Assembly: GCA_000708835.1 (NCBI GenBank)
Contig: DF236977.1
Location: forward strand, 978-64,977
Reading direction: 5' to 3'
Length of the DNA stretch: 64,000 nt
Source: Klebsormidium nitens
Taxonomy: Eukaryota; Streptophyta; Klebsormidiophyceae; Klebsormidiales; Klebsormidiaceae
Positions 24,961-37,418 of the stretch are shown here, piece by piece (positions within the stretch are counted from its first letter, which is position 1; each line of letters begins with the position of its first letter). Both the position numbers and the translations under genes were made by a program. The notes beneath the pieces are model-generated. The model made no database searches, was not told the DNA's origin, and saw only the letters and a list, made by a program, of their open reading frames with translations.

Positions 24961-25478
24961 AATCAACACTCTCAAGCCGTCCGATTGGCATCTTTAGAGC
25001 ATCGACCGAGCGGCCAAGTTTAGGGTTTCACTGACGTTAGACTTCCAGTCTAGCAAAAGCATCCTTGCTTTGAAACTTGAAAGATGAAAGAAAGAGGTGT
25101 GCTACAAAGGCGTGTTGCTCCTATCACCTAGCACGGCAGTGCCAGCTCCATTTCAAAGATGTCATGGAGGATTGCACAGACAGGCTGCATGTACATATCT
25201 TTGAAGGCGTCGAGAGGTCTTGACATTGTTCCCCTTTGTCGATGGCTTCAAACATTTCGAAGCTGGTCAGGATAAGCAAGGGTTGCTAGAGAGTTCCCCA
25301 CCGCTTCACAAGAAGAGTTTAGGTGCTCACCCCAGCTCAAATGGTAGAGGCCAGGCTAGAAGAGTTCTTTTCAACGTCCTGCGTAGCCGGCTGCGAAGCC
25401 TGTTAACCAAAGTACTTTGCAAGTTGCTGACCACTTTCAAAATTGTGCGACTGGCTTTGATTGAGACACGCTTCAGTG
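24961..25478. other. Shared upstream region
   Basis: About 0.5 kb lies between the putative start of the minus-strand unassigned gene and the TauE/SafE start. No RNA gene or repeat is visible. It is a candidate bidirectional promoter if the minus-strand start is right. Confidence 0.35.
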
Positions 25479-28400
25479 ATGAAAGCTGCAAGAAAAATAT
25501 TGAGAGTCCTTGTGGGGTGCTTCCTGGGGTGCACTGTCATCAGCGCCCAAGCAAACCCAAGCAATGGGACTGCAACCGGCCTTCCAACAGCGGACCCCAA
25601 TTCTGTGCGAGGGCGTGGGACCGCACCATACCTTATCACCAACAACACAGGCAATGTGAAAGTTTGGCCGGTGAGCTTCAGTGCCAAGTTTCGAGAAACT
25701 GGCCATTCTTCATAAGACCTTGAGCTGGAAGCTTCAATGAAAGCAAAGTTCTCTATTTCCAATCTTGAGGTTTGCAGGCCGGACCTTGTGAGAAGAGCTT
25801 CTAGATTTGCCATGTGAGGAGAGTCTTCTTTCGTTCAGCGGTGGGCAGCCCCACAAGAATATGTGCCAGAACTTCTGTTGCAACCCAGCTTGTCTCCATT
25901 CCTCATGTGAATTGCCAACATACCAAGCAAAGAAGTCAGACTCTTCACTGAGGCTAGAGTATTGAAATACAACAAATCAGGGGGTTGCCCATTTTTTATA
26001 TTTGAACCACCCCCACAGGCCTTGGCATTGAATGGCCGCAACATTGCTGCCACGACAGTCTCGCTCGTTGGAGGGGCCCTGGCCAATGCAGCTGGTGTGG
26101 GCGGCGGGGGCCTGTTTGTGCCCATGTTCAACCTGCTGCTGGGCTTTGACGCCAAGTCAGCCACGTCCCTGTCGCAAGGTCAGGGGGCAAACCACAAGCC
26201 TCTTACTAATAGTAAAAGACGGCCATGATTGACTGGACATGCGGCTTCGACGAGCTCGCACAACCTTTGTACTGATAGCTGGCCGGATAGGTGGTCCGAT
26301 ACTTGCTCAAACTGTGGAATTGACTTCTTTCCAGCTCTTGCTGAGACAAGGGGGCCCTTTCTTTGGGCAGCTTTCTGATCCTCGCCATTCTTCGTGCAGC
26401 CATGATCACAGGGGGCGCCATTACGTCCTTCTTCTACAACCTCATGCTACAGCACCCCACACAGAAGAAACCTCTCATTGACTATGGTGAGCCGATTAGA
26501 AGTCGCTCCGTGGGGTGTGCATGTTCCTTCGTACTCCCCAAGCTTAGCTTGCTACCGTGGATCACAACCTGCAGCAGTCGATCGGCTTTTTTCTGCTTAA
26601 TCCTGGGATGATGTTTGTGAGAATTCAAACACTGAATCGATTCAGACAATGTCATCCCGTTTCTCAAACAGCTCGACGGACAGCGGACCTAAGTTTCATT
26701 CCAGGGCTGCTCGCTCAGCCCACTTTTCTCAAGGGACTTTGACATGAAGAAACATCTTGACGTGTGTTGGTCTCATGGATCGTCTCCCAAGTCCACTGCA
26801 TCCTGGGCTAACTTTCCTTTTTGATTCCCCAGACATTTGCCTGCTACTGGAGCCGGCCCTCCTTCTGGGCATTGGGGCAGGGGTGGTGCTCAACGTCATC
26901 TTCCCGTCCTGGATCATCGTGATACTGCTGACGCTTCTTCTCACTTGTGAGACGCCCATTTTTGCTTCTCATTGTCGAGAGTCAGATTTTCATCATGTTT
27001 TTTGAAACAACTTCCTTCGCTCCTTGGCTACCTGTACCTCTGCTATTATGCTCGTGCCCTGGCTTCGTTGAGAGCTCAAGTTTCAAAGTTCCGTGGCTTT
27101 CTCTCGCCCTTCGAAGCGCAATCTGACTGCTTGCGTGGCAGCTTTAGGCGGGGCAGAGGTGGGCTGATCAAGTTCAAAGTCCCTGCTCACACCGCTGCTG
27201 CCGTCCTCTTCCGACGTCCTCGAACACTGTCTTCAACTTTTCAGAACTTCATCGTCCAAGCTGCAGAGACGTTGAGTTGCACCAGCTTACGCTCTGTGGG
27301 TGGCGCCTTGGCTTTGTTATGTGCGTTTTTAGATTTCACTCCAGCCGCCTCGTTCTTGTGTGTCCTCAGACATGTCGTACCGAACCACGAGCAAGGGCAT
27401 CAGCACGTGGAAAGCGGAGACCAAGAAGGCGCAAGCGGTAAGACACGGGAACCAAAGACATTCCAATCTCTAGGTCACTACCAGTGGTCCATCCAACACA
27501 GCAAGCTACTGCTATAGACTCAACTCTTGTCGATCAGCAGTTCTATTCTTTCTTTGTCGTTGAGATCGTTGTCGATCACAACTGGTTTCTGATTGACCGC
27601 CAGCATTCTCTGTGGCTACCCTGTTGATGCAACAGCGAAACTGTCAAACCCGTCAGCGATTGTTACTCAGGTCACACTCAGCCTCGTTTCATGCGTGTGG
27701 TTGCACAGCCCCAGAGTCAAAACGTATGCGCTCCGCTGCAGGCGCCTCCTCCGGGCTCTCTCTCCTCCATGATGGACCACTCGCTCTCAGACCACGAGAT
27801 GCAAGTCATTTCCAACGAGCACAGTAAGCAACGCATCCGACTTTGGCCTACAGCTGAAGTATTCGCTTTTTTGGCACGAAAAGAGACCCACTTTGGACAT
27901 CTCTCTGCCTTGCCGGCTCGGGCGTCAGTCCTCAAGCGTCCTCGCTTGGCACGGGCGCATTGCTAAGCATTTCCCCAGTCGCTCTGTGAATCCATGACCA
28001 GCGGGTGCCATTTTTCGAAACTGACTGTTCCTTATTTCGCACTTCAAAGCCCGGAGGTGGCAGGCTCCAGTTTCCCCTACGTCCTCTTGCGACCTTGGCG
28101 TCGGTGCAGGAATCAACGATATTGTGATCTTTGAAACATGGATCTATTATTTCCGCCTTACACTGTAGTTGAAAGTGGGCGCTACTCTACTTGCAAACCT
28201 CCTCTATATCCGTCGTGCTCCTGCATGCTTGATATCTCTGATCTGAATGTCTGAGGATACCTTACACTGCGAGATCGATACCGAGGAAGCTCGGCATTAC
28301 TATGTCATTTTGACTTGCTCCGCTTTCCACCCAAAAACGGGCGAAAGCGCCTTCTCTCCTCGCGCCCTCTTCCTCTGGTGTGACAGTCCCTTGTCGAGGC

Positions 28401-31400
28401 TCACTTTGTCATATACCGCTCTGAGTGCACCCTCTCGATAGGAGCGAGCGCCAGAAGCATGCGCAGAGTTGAGGCTCGACTGCACTGTTTGGAGCGCACT
28501 CTCATCCACAACTTGCAGGGCAGTCCCCCCCCGACAACGTCGTCCTTGCCGCGGCTGCGCGCGCGTCCATCAGCGCGAACCTGGAGGTGGCGGGTGAGAA
28601 CGAGGTCGCGCTCTCGATGCCGCACAGCCCCGTCTCGGCGGGCGGCCAGGAAGTCGGCGAGGCGCCCTTCCGAAGGCGGTGGAGGAGAACTAGCAAGGTG
28701 GGCTTTCCCGAATGAAGCCTTCTCGTTCGTTTCAATCGCGACGGGTGATTCTTCTCCCTTCAGTGCCACTGTTGCCTCAATCTCAGCCTTCGTGTCAGCC
28801 TTCGTGTCGTCTTCCGTAGACAGCCGTTGCTTTTGTTGGCTGGCTTTACTTCTTGGCTGACAATGCAGCTTCCTCGGCATCTTACGAAGCCTGCATCCAC
28901 CTTTACACAAAAGCTGACTTCTGCAAGTGAGGCGTCTGCTTGTCTACGTCTCCCATTGCGCTCCTCGCTCCTTCCCTGGTCTGCGGGTCGGTCCGCTGTT
29001 CGTCAGTCGTAGAATAGAGGAATAGAAGTCAAAAAATTTAAAGATCCAAGCCTTCGGGATCCACCGGGCGACATTCTATCGGACGCGATCTTTCTATTAG
29101 TTGGTGCTCATGTTCTTTAGCAAGCAAAGACATTGTGTCTTGTACCGCTCTCCCTGCAGGCCAAGCTGATGTTTGACACGTCGCTCATCCCTCGGCGACG
29201 ACTGTTTGAGGTGCTCCTAGTGTGGCTGGCCTTCCTCGTCGTATCGGTGCTCAAGGTAAGGCACCCACCGACCAGTGATGTGCAGGTTTCACCTGATGAA
29301 GGCAGCGACTCAGTTCGGCGGTGCCGTGTTTGAAAAACATCGTTCCTGGAAATTTGCCGACATTGATCAGAGTGGCACAAGTTCGCATTCGATGCTGACT
29401 CGAAAGACGTATGATATTTCGTTCGCTGAAGTTTAAGTTTGTAATTAGACATGTCCAGCCGAACGCGCTTCGCTTGCTTCTGCTCGGACCTCTTTGCCTT
29501 TTTCAACCAGATTTTCATTCGCGCCGATTCTCCCACCCATCCCATCATCCTGACCCACAAATCATCCCAATTCGAAGTGCCGAACCCCCAGCGCTCCAAA
29601 GCGACGAGAGCTTCGCACTTCGCAACCTCGGAAGCTTTTGACCTCTTACCCCCGTGCCCATTTTCCCAGGGCGGCAGCAAGACCCCGAGCGTGGTGGGCG
29701 TGCGCAGCTGCCAGCCGTGGTACTGGTCGCTGTCCGCGCTCCAGGTTCCGCTGGCCATTTTCTGCACGGCCCTCGTGGCGCGCCGCCTGGGGCAGCAGCA
29801 CCACAAGCGGCTCTCCGACGGCGACGACTACCACCCGGACGAGCTGCACTTCGGGCCCAGGCAGCTCGTGACGTACCCGCTCATCGCTCTAGTTGCAGGG
29901 GTGATCGCGGGGCTGCTCGGGATAGGTGAGCGCGGTTCTTCTTTGATGAGTATGCCGAAGGGGCAGCACAGAAGTGGAAGAAGCTCATCCCCTGTAAATA
30001 CTCTTGCAACAGTACATAGCATGAAGCGAATATTCAATAGTCTGGGAGTCTTTCTGCCAGCGAGAGGGAAGGAGTGCACAAGTTGACGGTGGGCGGGCAC
30101 TTGTTTGAGGGTGCTTCGGACAAGCGGAGCGTATCGTAGTTGGTTCTGAGTCCGGCCTGCGGATGCTTAATTGATGAGAGTGGAGAGCCCCATTCCGTGA
30201 CCGGGAAAAGGTCTGCAACAAATCACTTTTGAAGAGCGGTCTTTCGCGAGTTGACGGCCTTCTGGCTTGATAAGCGGGTATTGATTTGCGGTACAGGCGG
30301 CGGTATGATCGTGGGTCCGCTGTTGCTGGAGCTGGGCATGCTGCCGCAGGTGACGGCCGCCACGGGCGCCTTCATGGTGCTCTTCTCCTCCTCGCTCGCG
30401 GTCGCGCAGTTTGCGCTGCTACACATGATCCCACTCTACACCGGTGAGTTGAAGTATTTAGGCAGTTTTCTAAGTGGCCCACTTCCTTCGGTCACTGAGA
30501 AGCAGACACTCTCCAATTTTCGTGGTGCCTGGAATGTTATGCCATAAGCGATGACAAGCACATGGGGGATGCTCGCACGCTCTGGGGTTTGCTCCTCGCG
30601 GGTGTAATATTTTTGCGGAGGGCCTGCGTTTGATTTGAGAAAGCGAATAGTAAATCGACCGAGGGTAGCATACCTCGGGTGGGCTTCTGACCTCTGGATG
30701 CCCAGTCCGTCCAGCAGGCCCGCATCTCAACCTCTGATGGAACTTTAACTTGCTTTGGGACCCTAGAATGCGACTCAGACGTCAGCAGTGTCTTCCGTGT
30801 CTCCCGGCTGCCGAAGCTGACGTCAGCAGCCCGTCACGTGCAGCGCTGTACTACGGCGCGGTGTGCGCGCTGTCGGGGTACATCGGGCTGAGCGTGGTGC
30901 GGTACCTGGTGAAGAAGTCGGGCAAGAGCAGCCTCATCATCTTCTCGCTCGCCATCATCATCGCCCTCAGCGCCGTCGTCATCGGTGAGCCGCAGCGGAT
31001 TCGGGCTCAGGAAATCGATCGGTCAATTACTACTCACTCTTCTCTAGGCAGGGTGACTGGCTTTTGCAGTGGATCGATTTCCCTCTTCTCCATTTCTTGA
31101 CTGCTCTCTTTGTTAGCTCGCATCAGAAGGAAAAAGGCGCACCTTCTTGGAGTCATACTTCATTTTTCGTCGAGCGAGTCTGGCTTCGTTCACGCTATTA
31201 TGAGTCGGGTTGGTCACCCTGATCACCTTTAACCAGATTTAGACCAAAGCTTTTGCTTGCGTCCGTGAACTCCTCTTTCCTACATATCGAAGGTCTCCGA
31301 GGCTTTGCTGTCATCAAGGCGATACGCTTTCTGATGAAGCCATGCTTTCGGTTTTGCGAAGTGGCTGGTTTTTGCCGTGCTCATGCCGATACGCTGTAGG

Positions 31401-31528
31401 AGAATGATGCACTTTGCTCGCTCATCGACCCGGCCCCTCCGTTTGAATCCGCAGGCATCTTGGGAGGCATCAAAATCGCCCACGACTTCCGGACTGGAGC
31501 ATACATGGGTTTGCAGAAACTCTGCTAG
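25479..31528 (+). CDS. Sulfite exporter TauE/SafE family protein
   Basis: Polytopic membrane transporter of the TauE/SafE (DUF81) family; substrate unknown, with sulfur oxyanions suggested by bacterial relatives. Twelve phase-consistent exons: 25479-25670, 26019-26178, 26400-26486, 26833-26946, 27370-27437, 27742-27823, 28519-28697, 29160-29255, 29670-29925, 30297-30443, 30844-30984, 31455-31528; about 531 residues. The N-terminus is a signal peptide (KILRVLVGCFLGCTVISAQA). Both family repeats are visible: ANAAGVGGGGLFVPMFNLLL in the first half and GLLGIGGGMIVGPLLLELG in the second. The plant signature FFYNLMLQHP...KPLIDY is followed by LLLEPALLLGIGAG. A polar loop, exons 5-7, links the halves and is long and Ala/Ser/Glu-rich. 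Plant relatives have the same order. The start is the first ATG after an upstream in-frame stretch without signal character. Confidence 0.9.
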
Positions 31529-33290
31529 TCAAAACCTCTGCACCAGAATGAGGCGCCTAGAGCTTTTGTTCAGACAGCTACTCTTGCAATTAGATGCTCG
31601 CTGGCTTTTGAGTTGTTGCATGCGTCTGGCCTTGACTTTGATAAGATCTGACTAACAGGAGATAAAGACAGTGCATTGCTGTAGGAACCGGCCGGCCCAA
31701 GATAATAGTAACGGCCCGAGCTTCAATCTGGATGGAACACCCTGAGTGTTATGGTAGGCTCCATTATGATCATACGTGAATATCTAGAAATTTGAGCGAA
31801 ACCAGCGTAAATGACAATCTGATCCGCATAACAGTTACTTAAATGAAAGTTGGACACATGTTCCCAGTCAAATGTGGAGGCGCAGCTCAGGCTGGTACTG
31901 AGTTTGCGGCCCGGCCGTGTCAGGTAACAACAGAATACTCTTAAGCTCAGGAGCTCAAAGAAAGTAGGCAATCTTATGTTGTAAAGCGTAATCAGCTCAA
32001 TGCCACTTTAATAAGCTCGTAGTACATGCATGTGCCGCCGGCATGCGCGCACAGCTAGGCTAGCGCCCGGCATGCATGCTGAAAATTGGCGGCATATACA
32101 CGTTTGCAGCCAGGTGCGATCGCCTAGATCTTGTTTATACCATGCGTAAGGCTAACTTATACCGTTCACCTATAACGCATTCAATTTGATTAGAACCTAA
32201 TTGCAGCCCGCGGTATAGCACGGACTCTTTGAATCAGTCGATCATGGCCCCGGGCGGAACGCGCGTGGAGCCGCGAGCTCACGAGATCAGCCTCAGTGCG
32301 CGCGCGCATGGCGTGCCGAGACAACGTATATACTTTATTGCATTGCAATGCACGCGCCGTATGTTCCAGATTGAAAGTGCAGCTAGCAATACCACGCGCG
32401 CGTCCAGGTATGACCATCATTATATTGCGCGTGCTGCATGCACAATTGCTATATAAGAATCAACATGCTGAGGCCATTGCGACTCGGATGCATTATAGTG
32501 CGGATGCACTGCCGAATTATTGGACTCATAATGATCATTACACTCTAGTATGAAACTTACAACGAGCTAGCTTGATTGTTTATGTGGTTTGCATCGTCCG
32601 CAGCACTCGAATTTAGATCCTCGCTGTGTCTATGGTCCAATTGCGACTGGACATGCAAGGGAGGAGGACTGGCTGCCTGTGATCGACTTCGAGTCTACCA
32701 TACAGTCTTCAAAGCTTGCAAATCACCGACGAAATTAGGTGGGAATGCACAAAGGGAGCCGAAAATGGATGTTGACTGCCATTTCCAGATGCCAGCTCAC
32801 TTAGCTTTCCTATGATGTGACACGCATGTCTTCGCTGACGATTCATTGCCGACTTGATCTCTGAACGCTATGCTCAATTGGCGTGCACTATGGGGGGAAC
32901 AAACTTGTGTGCGTGCTCTGTGCATCATTCAAGGAAGGTTTTCGAGTAGAACCAAGCGGAGTAAACAACTGTGTTCTTGCTAGTGCTCTGGTCGTTCGTT
33001 CCTCGAATGCAAGTACCTGAAAGGGAGAACTTTTCTGGTTTGCGCGAGATCGTGAGCCTGCGATAAGGCGCAGCAAAAGTGCGCCTGGCTCATGCCGCGA
33101 GTTGGCGCCTTGACAAAATACTCATGTGCCAATCTGTGTTCGACCGCAGCATTCAGGTCAACGTTCCGCAAAAGGCATCTAGCAGTTTCACAATATACCG
33201 TCCTTGAACAGCCGCTAAGGTTCGACAAAGCCTCGGCCCTACAGCCTTACTTTCAAGAAATGTGGCAAAGTCGTAAGTAAGAAGGCGTAC
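31529..33290. other. Intergenic, GCATGC-rich, convergent 3' ends
   Basis: Between the TauE/SafE stop and the last resolved SMN exon. The 31980-32460 part is rich in GCATGC, GCGCGC and TATA-like motifs and resembles 40830-41160 in style. The final SMN exon probably lies in 33290-32880 but I could not fix it. No other coding signal is seen. Confidence 0.4.
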
Positions 33291-35877
33291 CTGGCGGTCT
33301 GGTAGCCCATCCAGTAGTAGGCTGAGAGCAGGTCCTGAAGGACAGGGTCGATCTGCGGGAGGGCCCCATCGGCCTGTGCGCCGGCGACTGCCCCTGCTAA
33401 GACGCTGCTGGGCCGAGGCGCATCACCTGCGAAACAAGGCCCCAGTTCAAAAGCTGACTCGAAAGACTTAGCTGGGGTCGGAAAAAAGGAGCAAATATGA
33501 TCTTGGGCTGCTGAGCAGGAGGCAGGGTCGGAGCACTCTCATCGCGGTGCCAGACAGAACAGAGCCAAGCCAGCGTGAAAGCGGCCATCCTCCTGGGGCA
33601 GTCAGCGTAACGATAGGCGGGTCAGCAGTCAGCTCACTGCTCGAATGTAAGTGGTAGTCACCGTAAGTCACCCGCACAATCTTGGTCTGTGCGTCAAAGT
33701 GGGGACTCACAAAAGCTTGATACAAACCGAGCCAAGCAATCTCAATAATCAGAACACGGTTTGGACTGCTTCACGCTCATACAAGAGTCGAGCTTATCCG
33801 AAACCAAGGACAGGGATGCACGACCCACCTCCTACAGTAGCAGCCTCTTGCCAATTAGAAACCCCTGCCGGTTGCTCTGCTCTCGCCTTCCATTCCGTTC
33901 CACTAGCCGTCCCCTCCCCTTCGTATTCAGAAACCAGTCGCCCGCACACTGCCCCATCTTCCTGCGTCCCAACCGTTCTCCCCTCACACACTGACGGCTC
34001 TCCTTCCCCAGCAGACGGAAACACAAACCCCTGCACCCCCGCTTGCGGTGATGTATCTCCATCTCGTCTCACCCAGCTGCCCGGAAGGTCCCCCAGAAAG
34101 GCGTGATCCTCCCAACGGAGCTCCTCCAGGCTCTTGTTGCGGTACGCCTCCATGGCCGTCAGGCACTGGTACATTTCGGGGGGGAAGCCCCAGTCTTCTA
34201 TAGAGGTCGGGTGGTATTTGACCCCCCTGGTGCCGCGAGGGTAACCCTGAAGGCGCAGCTCTTCTAGGCTTTTGCTCTCGTATTCTGGCATAGCCGTGAC
34301 TGTCATCAACTTCTCGCCGGAATCCCCCCCATCTGGACTAAGGGTTGGCTCAAAGTTTGTGCGGCGAACAGCGGCAGAAGACTGCTCTTGGGCAACGTTC
34401 AGAATACCTACATGGGTGCTACTTGCACATGGGGCGGGGCCGGCTGGGACAGAGTGCTGCTCTAAGGGGGGGTTCTGCGGCAACTGGAAAGTCGGCCAAG
34501 CGGGATAATCTTGAGGGGAGGCCGCCGAGACAGAGGTTTTGAACTTATCGTTCGCAACTGCTGGCGCAGGAGCAGAGGGCGAGGTCTTTACTGCACCCCC
34601 CTGTTCAGCAGTAGCCGTTGGAACAGACTCAGGGGAGGCGTCAGGGGGGCCTGCGACAGGGTAGTAGTAGTGGTGGTGGTGAATGATGGTGGTGGGAGGG
34701 GGGTGGGTTTCGGCTGCGTCGGTAGCCCCTTGCTGCGACGCCTGCCATTGCAGCCACTCATAGTACTGCTCAACCGTGTACTCTGACTCCTGCTGTGCTG
34801 GGACCCCTTTGATTTCGGGCCCCTCTAGATTCTTCGCCTCAATCTCTGACCCCTCATCATGCTTTCTAGAATCAGCCCCGCTTAATTGAGGTTCAGGATC
34901 TCCGACACTGGCCTCAAAAGTTTCCCCGCTTTCGACTTCCTCAGCGTTTCCTTCGTCTATATGAGCTGCTAAAATCAAACTCTCTAGCTCGCTTTCGTTG
35001 ACGTCGGACTCCGCTTCTTCCTCTACTTCTTCCACAGAAGCGGCACTTTCTCCCCGCCGTTTCTGCAGGTCGTTCTCTCGCAAGTGGTCCAGGCTGCCTT
35101 CCGTGTCCTCTTGCTTGAAAGGACTCGAGTACGGATCTTTGGGCAGCGGCTCGACAGGATGACCGTGCATTTCCTGCCACGAGCGGGGACACAAACCCTT
35201 AGAAAGGCCTTCAACTTATCGTACAGATTGTCTTCTTGACCATTGTGATGCTTATAGCCACTCCTGTTGACCATTGTGAGCCAGCATCACATGCCAAACG
35301 TCAGCTTCGACCAATCCAATGAAGTACCTCGCTAAAGGCTGAGATCAGAAATAAAGGTTGAGACTGATCAGGAGCACAAAGGACACTGATGATGTGCCAG
35401 CATGCAACAGCAGGCTTGCAGGGAGTGGATATAAAATGGGACAAAATTGCAATAGAAGCAACAGCACGCATTGTCGGAAAGCACCATCATCGCTCAATTG
35501 ACACTGGGATCTTGTAGTCTAACTGACTGCCACACCACCACCACCACCACCTGAGCTCTTGCTTCGCCAATTGTGATGGAGATACATCAATTTTAGAAAT
35601 TAACATCCTTATATGCCACCACAACAAGGTACTTGTGGCTAAGAGATGATTTGAACTAGATATCTTCTGATGCAACTTTTCAAAGGGCCTGCTTGAACCA
35701 CAACGCTTCCTCCAGGGAACCTGATAACTACAACTAGTAAAAGATTGTCAGACGAGAAGGTGTCGACCAATGACAACAACTTACCTGGTACTTCTGCAGT
35801 GCTGAGTCGAAGGCTCGCACCAGCATTGGGTCATCCCACCGCATGTTTTCAGATCGCGGCATGTCCCTATTGGCCAT
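33291..35877 (-). CDS. SMN: SMN (survival of motor neuron) homologue with GLEBS-like repeats
   Basis: SMN oligomers with Gemin2 load Sm proteins onto spliceosomal snRNAs. Exons: 35877-35785, 35173-33829, 33426-33291, phase-consistent; a short last exon is unresolved. Exon 1 holds the Gemin2-binding helix (WDDPMLVRAFDSALQKYQ; human IWDDTALIKAYDKAV). Exon 3 holds the YG-box oligomerisation helix (LQDLLSAYYWMGYQTAR). Between them are about 450 residues: an acidic, Ser/Glu-rich part, a His/Tyr/Pro-rich tract, and two copies of a motif strikingly like the NUP98 GLEBS motif (TAMPEYESKSLEELRLQGY and CLTAMEAYRNKSLEELRWED). I see no Tudor domain. The protein exceeds 520 residues, much longer than human SMN. 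Identification rests on both ends being present in order; each end alone would be weak. Confidence 0.75.
35531..35552 (+). repeat. CAC trinucleotide microsatellite
   Basis: About seven tandem CAC/CCA units lie in the first intron of the SMN homologue. This is a simple repeat with no coding role in the chosen model. Confidence 0.8.
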
Positions 35878-37418
35878 CTTGTCCACTGCTTCGGGTTCTG
35901 ACATCATCAAATGTCACTAACAAATTGCCCAGACAAAAGGTGGTACAATGTGTGTTATGTAGCAGTATCTCCAATGGGATACATTTCGTTCTCAATGCTG
36001 CACCCTCGAAAGCACCTAAAATTTTTGCATAAGTACGCCAATGGCACAACTGAAGGAAGGAGGGTAACACGAATTGTGTGGCCTTACGGATAAACAGCAC
36101 GATGTTTTGTTGCGGTGGTGTCCTGATAAACGTCACGCAAAGAAGAGGCGGAGAGGCAGCATAGGTCGCAACCTCATGCGTCTTGTAGCCGCACCATTTG
36201 AAAGAAGTAGGACGCGCGCAATCGCCTGGGCTCACTCTTCACTCTTCGAAGTTCACCCTTCACTCTTCAGAATCACACTTCATTCAGGCTCAGAGACTTC
36301 AAAGTGCGAGTGAGTCAGGCCCGGCCGGGGGCAAAGAGAGACCGCGGACGTCCATAAATTTAATGTCGAGCATCTCGAGTCACTGAGTTGGCACTCAGTG
36401 GCGCAAAACTATCAAAGTAGACTCCTTTTGTTAGTGTCTCCGCCACTCTGATTGGTGTGAATCACTCTCAACCCACCTGGAATCTCCTGAAGTGTTGACA
36501 ATTGTTGCAATCTGTCAGTGGTTACGAGAGTGGTTACGACCTTGACAATGAGACTGACATCGACATCGACATCGACATTGACCCGGGGCACTTTCTGTGC
36601 CATTAGGGTTACGTTGCAAACCTGTGACGGTTCACGCCAATCGACGAGCGCTTTGTTAGGGTTACGCCATTTCCAAGTGACATTAGGGTTACTCACTGAC
36701 AGTGACAACCGGGCAAAATTCTTTTGGTTTTAGTTTTGTAAGCCACTTATCCCATGACCCGGTTCCATCCGTACTAGAAACCGTACCGCAAGTGTACGGT
36801 AAAACCTGACACAGTTTTGTTCAAAGGACCTGATCTGCCAGTACGGTCCACGCGGATAGCCTGTGAACCAATGATCCCGCGTGTAAGATGTACTCACACT
36901 TTTTTGGAGTCTGAGACACTAACAAAAGGAGTCTACTTCGTCGTACTAGCCTCAGTGGCAGTACTGGGATTGTCCGAACCGTCCAAAATCTGTGCCCGGC
37001 ACAATCTGAACGGCCCAGATCCTGAGGGCCTTGGTTGCAGACCAACACGTAGTCGTCTGTCGAGAGGCCACGTCGTCTGAGCCCTGTGAATACGCAGGTT
37101 CCGACTGCAGTGCACACTGTGCACAGCACCCTTCAATCAGTCCAATGCCTGAACATGGGCGGCACGATCGACGACTCGATCTGGAAGACCGTGACAGTCT
37201 TCAGACTTCTGTGATCTGGACAGCTTCAGATCAGCATTGCTTTCTAGCTCGACTGATCAAACTTGCAGAATTCTTCACCTCAGCGCTTGTTATTCGAAAG
37301 CGCCATTTTAGCTTCACACAGAGATCCAACTTCTTACGGCTCGTACGTTGGTCATTCGTCACGCCATATCAAGTGAGAAAGCTGAGGATCGACTAACAGC
37401 CAGTTTTAAAAAGGGACC
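35878..37418. other. Shared upstream region of SMN and ENH1-like genes
   Basis: About 1.5 kb lies between two divergently transcribed genes. It contains a CTTC/TTCACCCTTC-rich patch near 36235-36290, a GACATC microsatellite and three TTAGGGTTAC boxes (36603, 36656, 36683). No exon is recognisable. It probably contains both promoters. Confidence 0.45.
36556..36579 (+). repeat. GACATC hexanucleotide microsatellite
   Basis: Four tandem units, the last changed to GACATT. Intergenic. Confidence 0.8.

Noticed and set aside
25310-25360. A tRNA-like D-arm string (CTCAAATGGTAGAG)
   Set aside because: No matching acceptor stem, anticodon arm or T arm follows at the right spacing.
26351-26399. Extending TauE/SafE exon 3 leftward (GALSLGSFLILAILR)
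   Set aside because: The acceptor at 26398-26399 joins in phase and matches the plant family directly (SLSQ then AMITGGAITSFFYNL); the longer version breaks phase.
33480-33686. A possible exon in the SMN gene reading TKIVRVTYGDYHLHSS
   Set aside because: Direct joining of 33829 to 33426 keeps phase with good splice signals and gives a sensible protein. Including this piece needs a weaker donor and then leads to frame conflicts.
34650-34710. His/Tyr-rich run in the SMN homologue as a metal-binding or tag-like feature
   Set aside because: It comes from a local trinucleotide repeat (GGT/GTA on the plus strand) and looks like low-complexity expansion.
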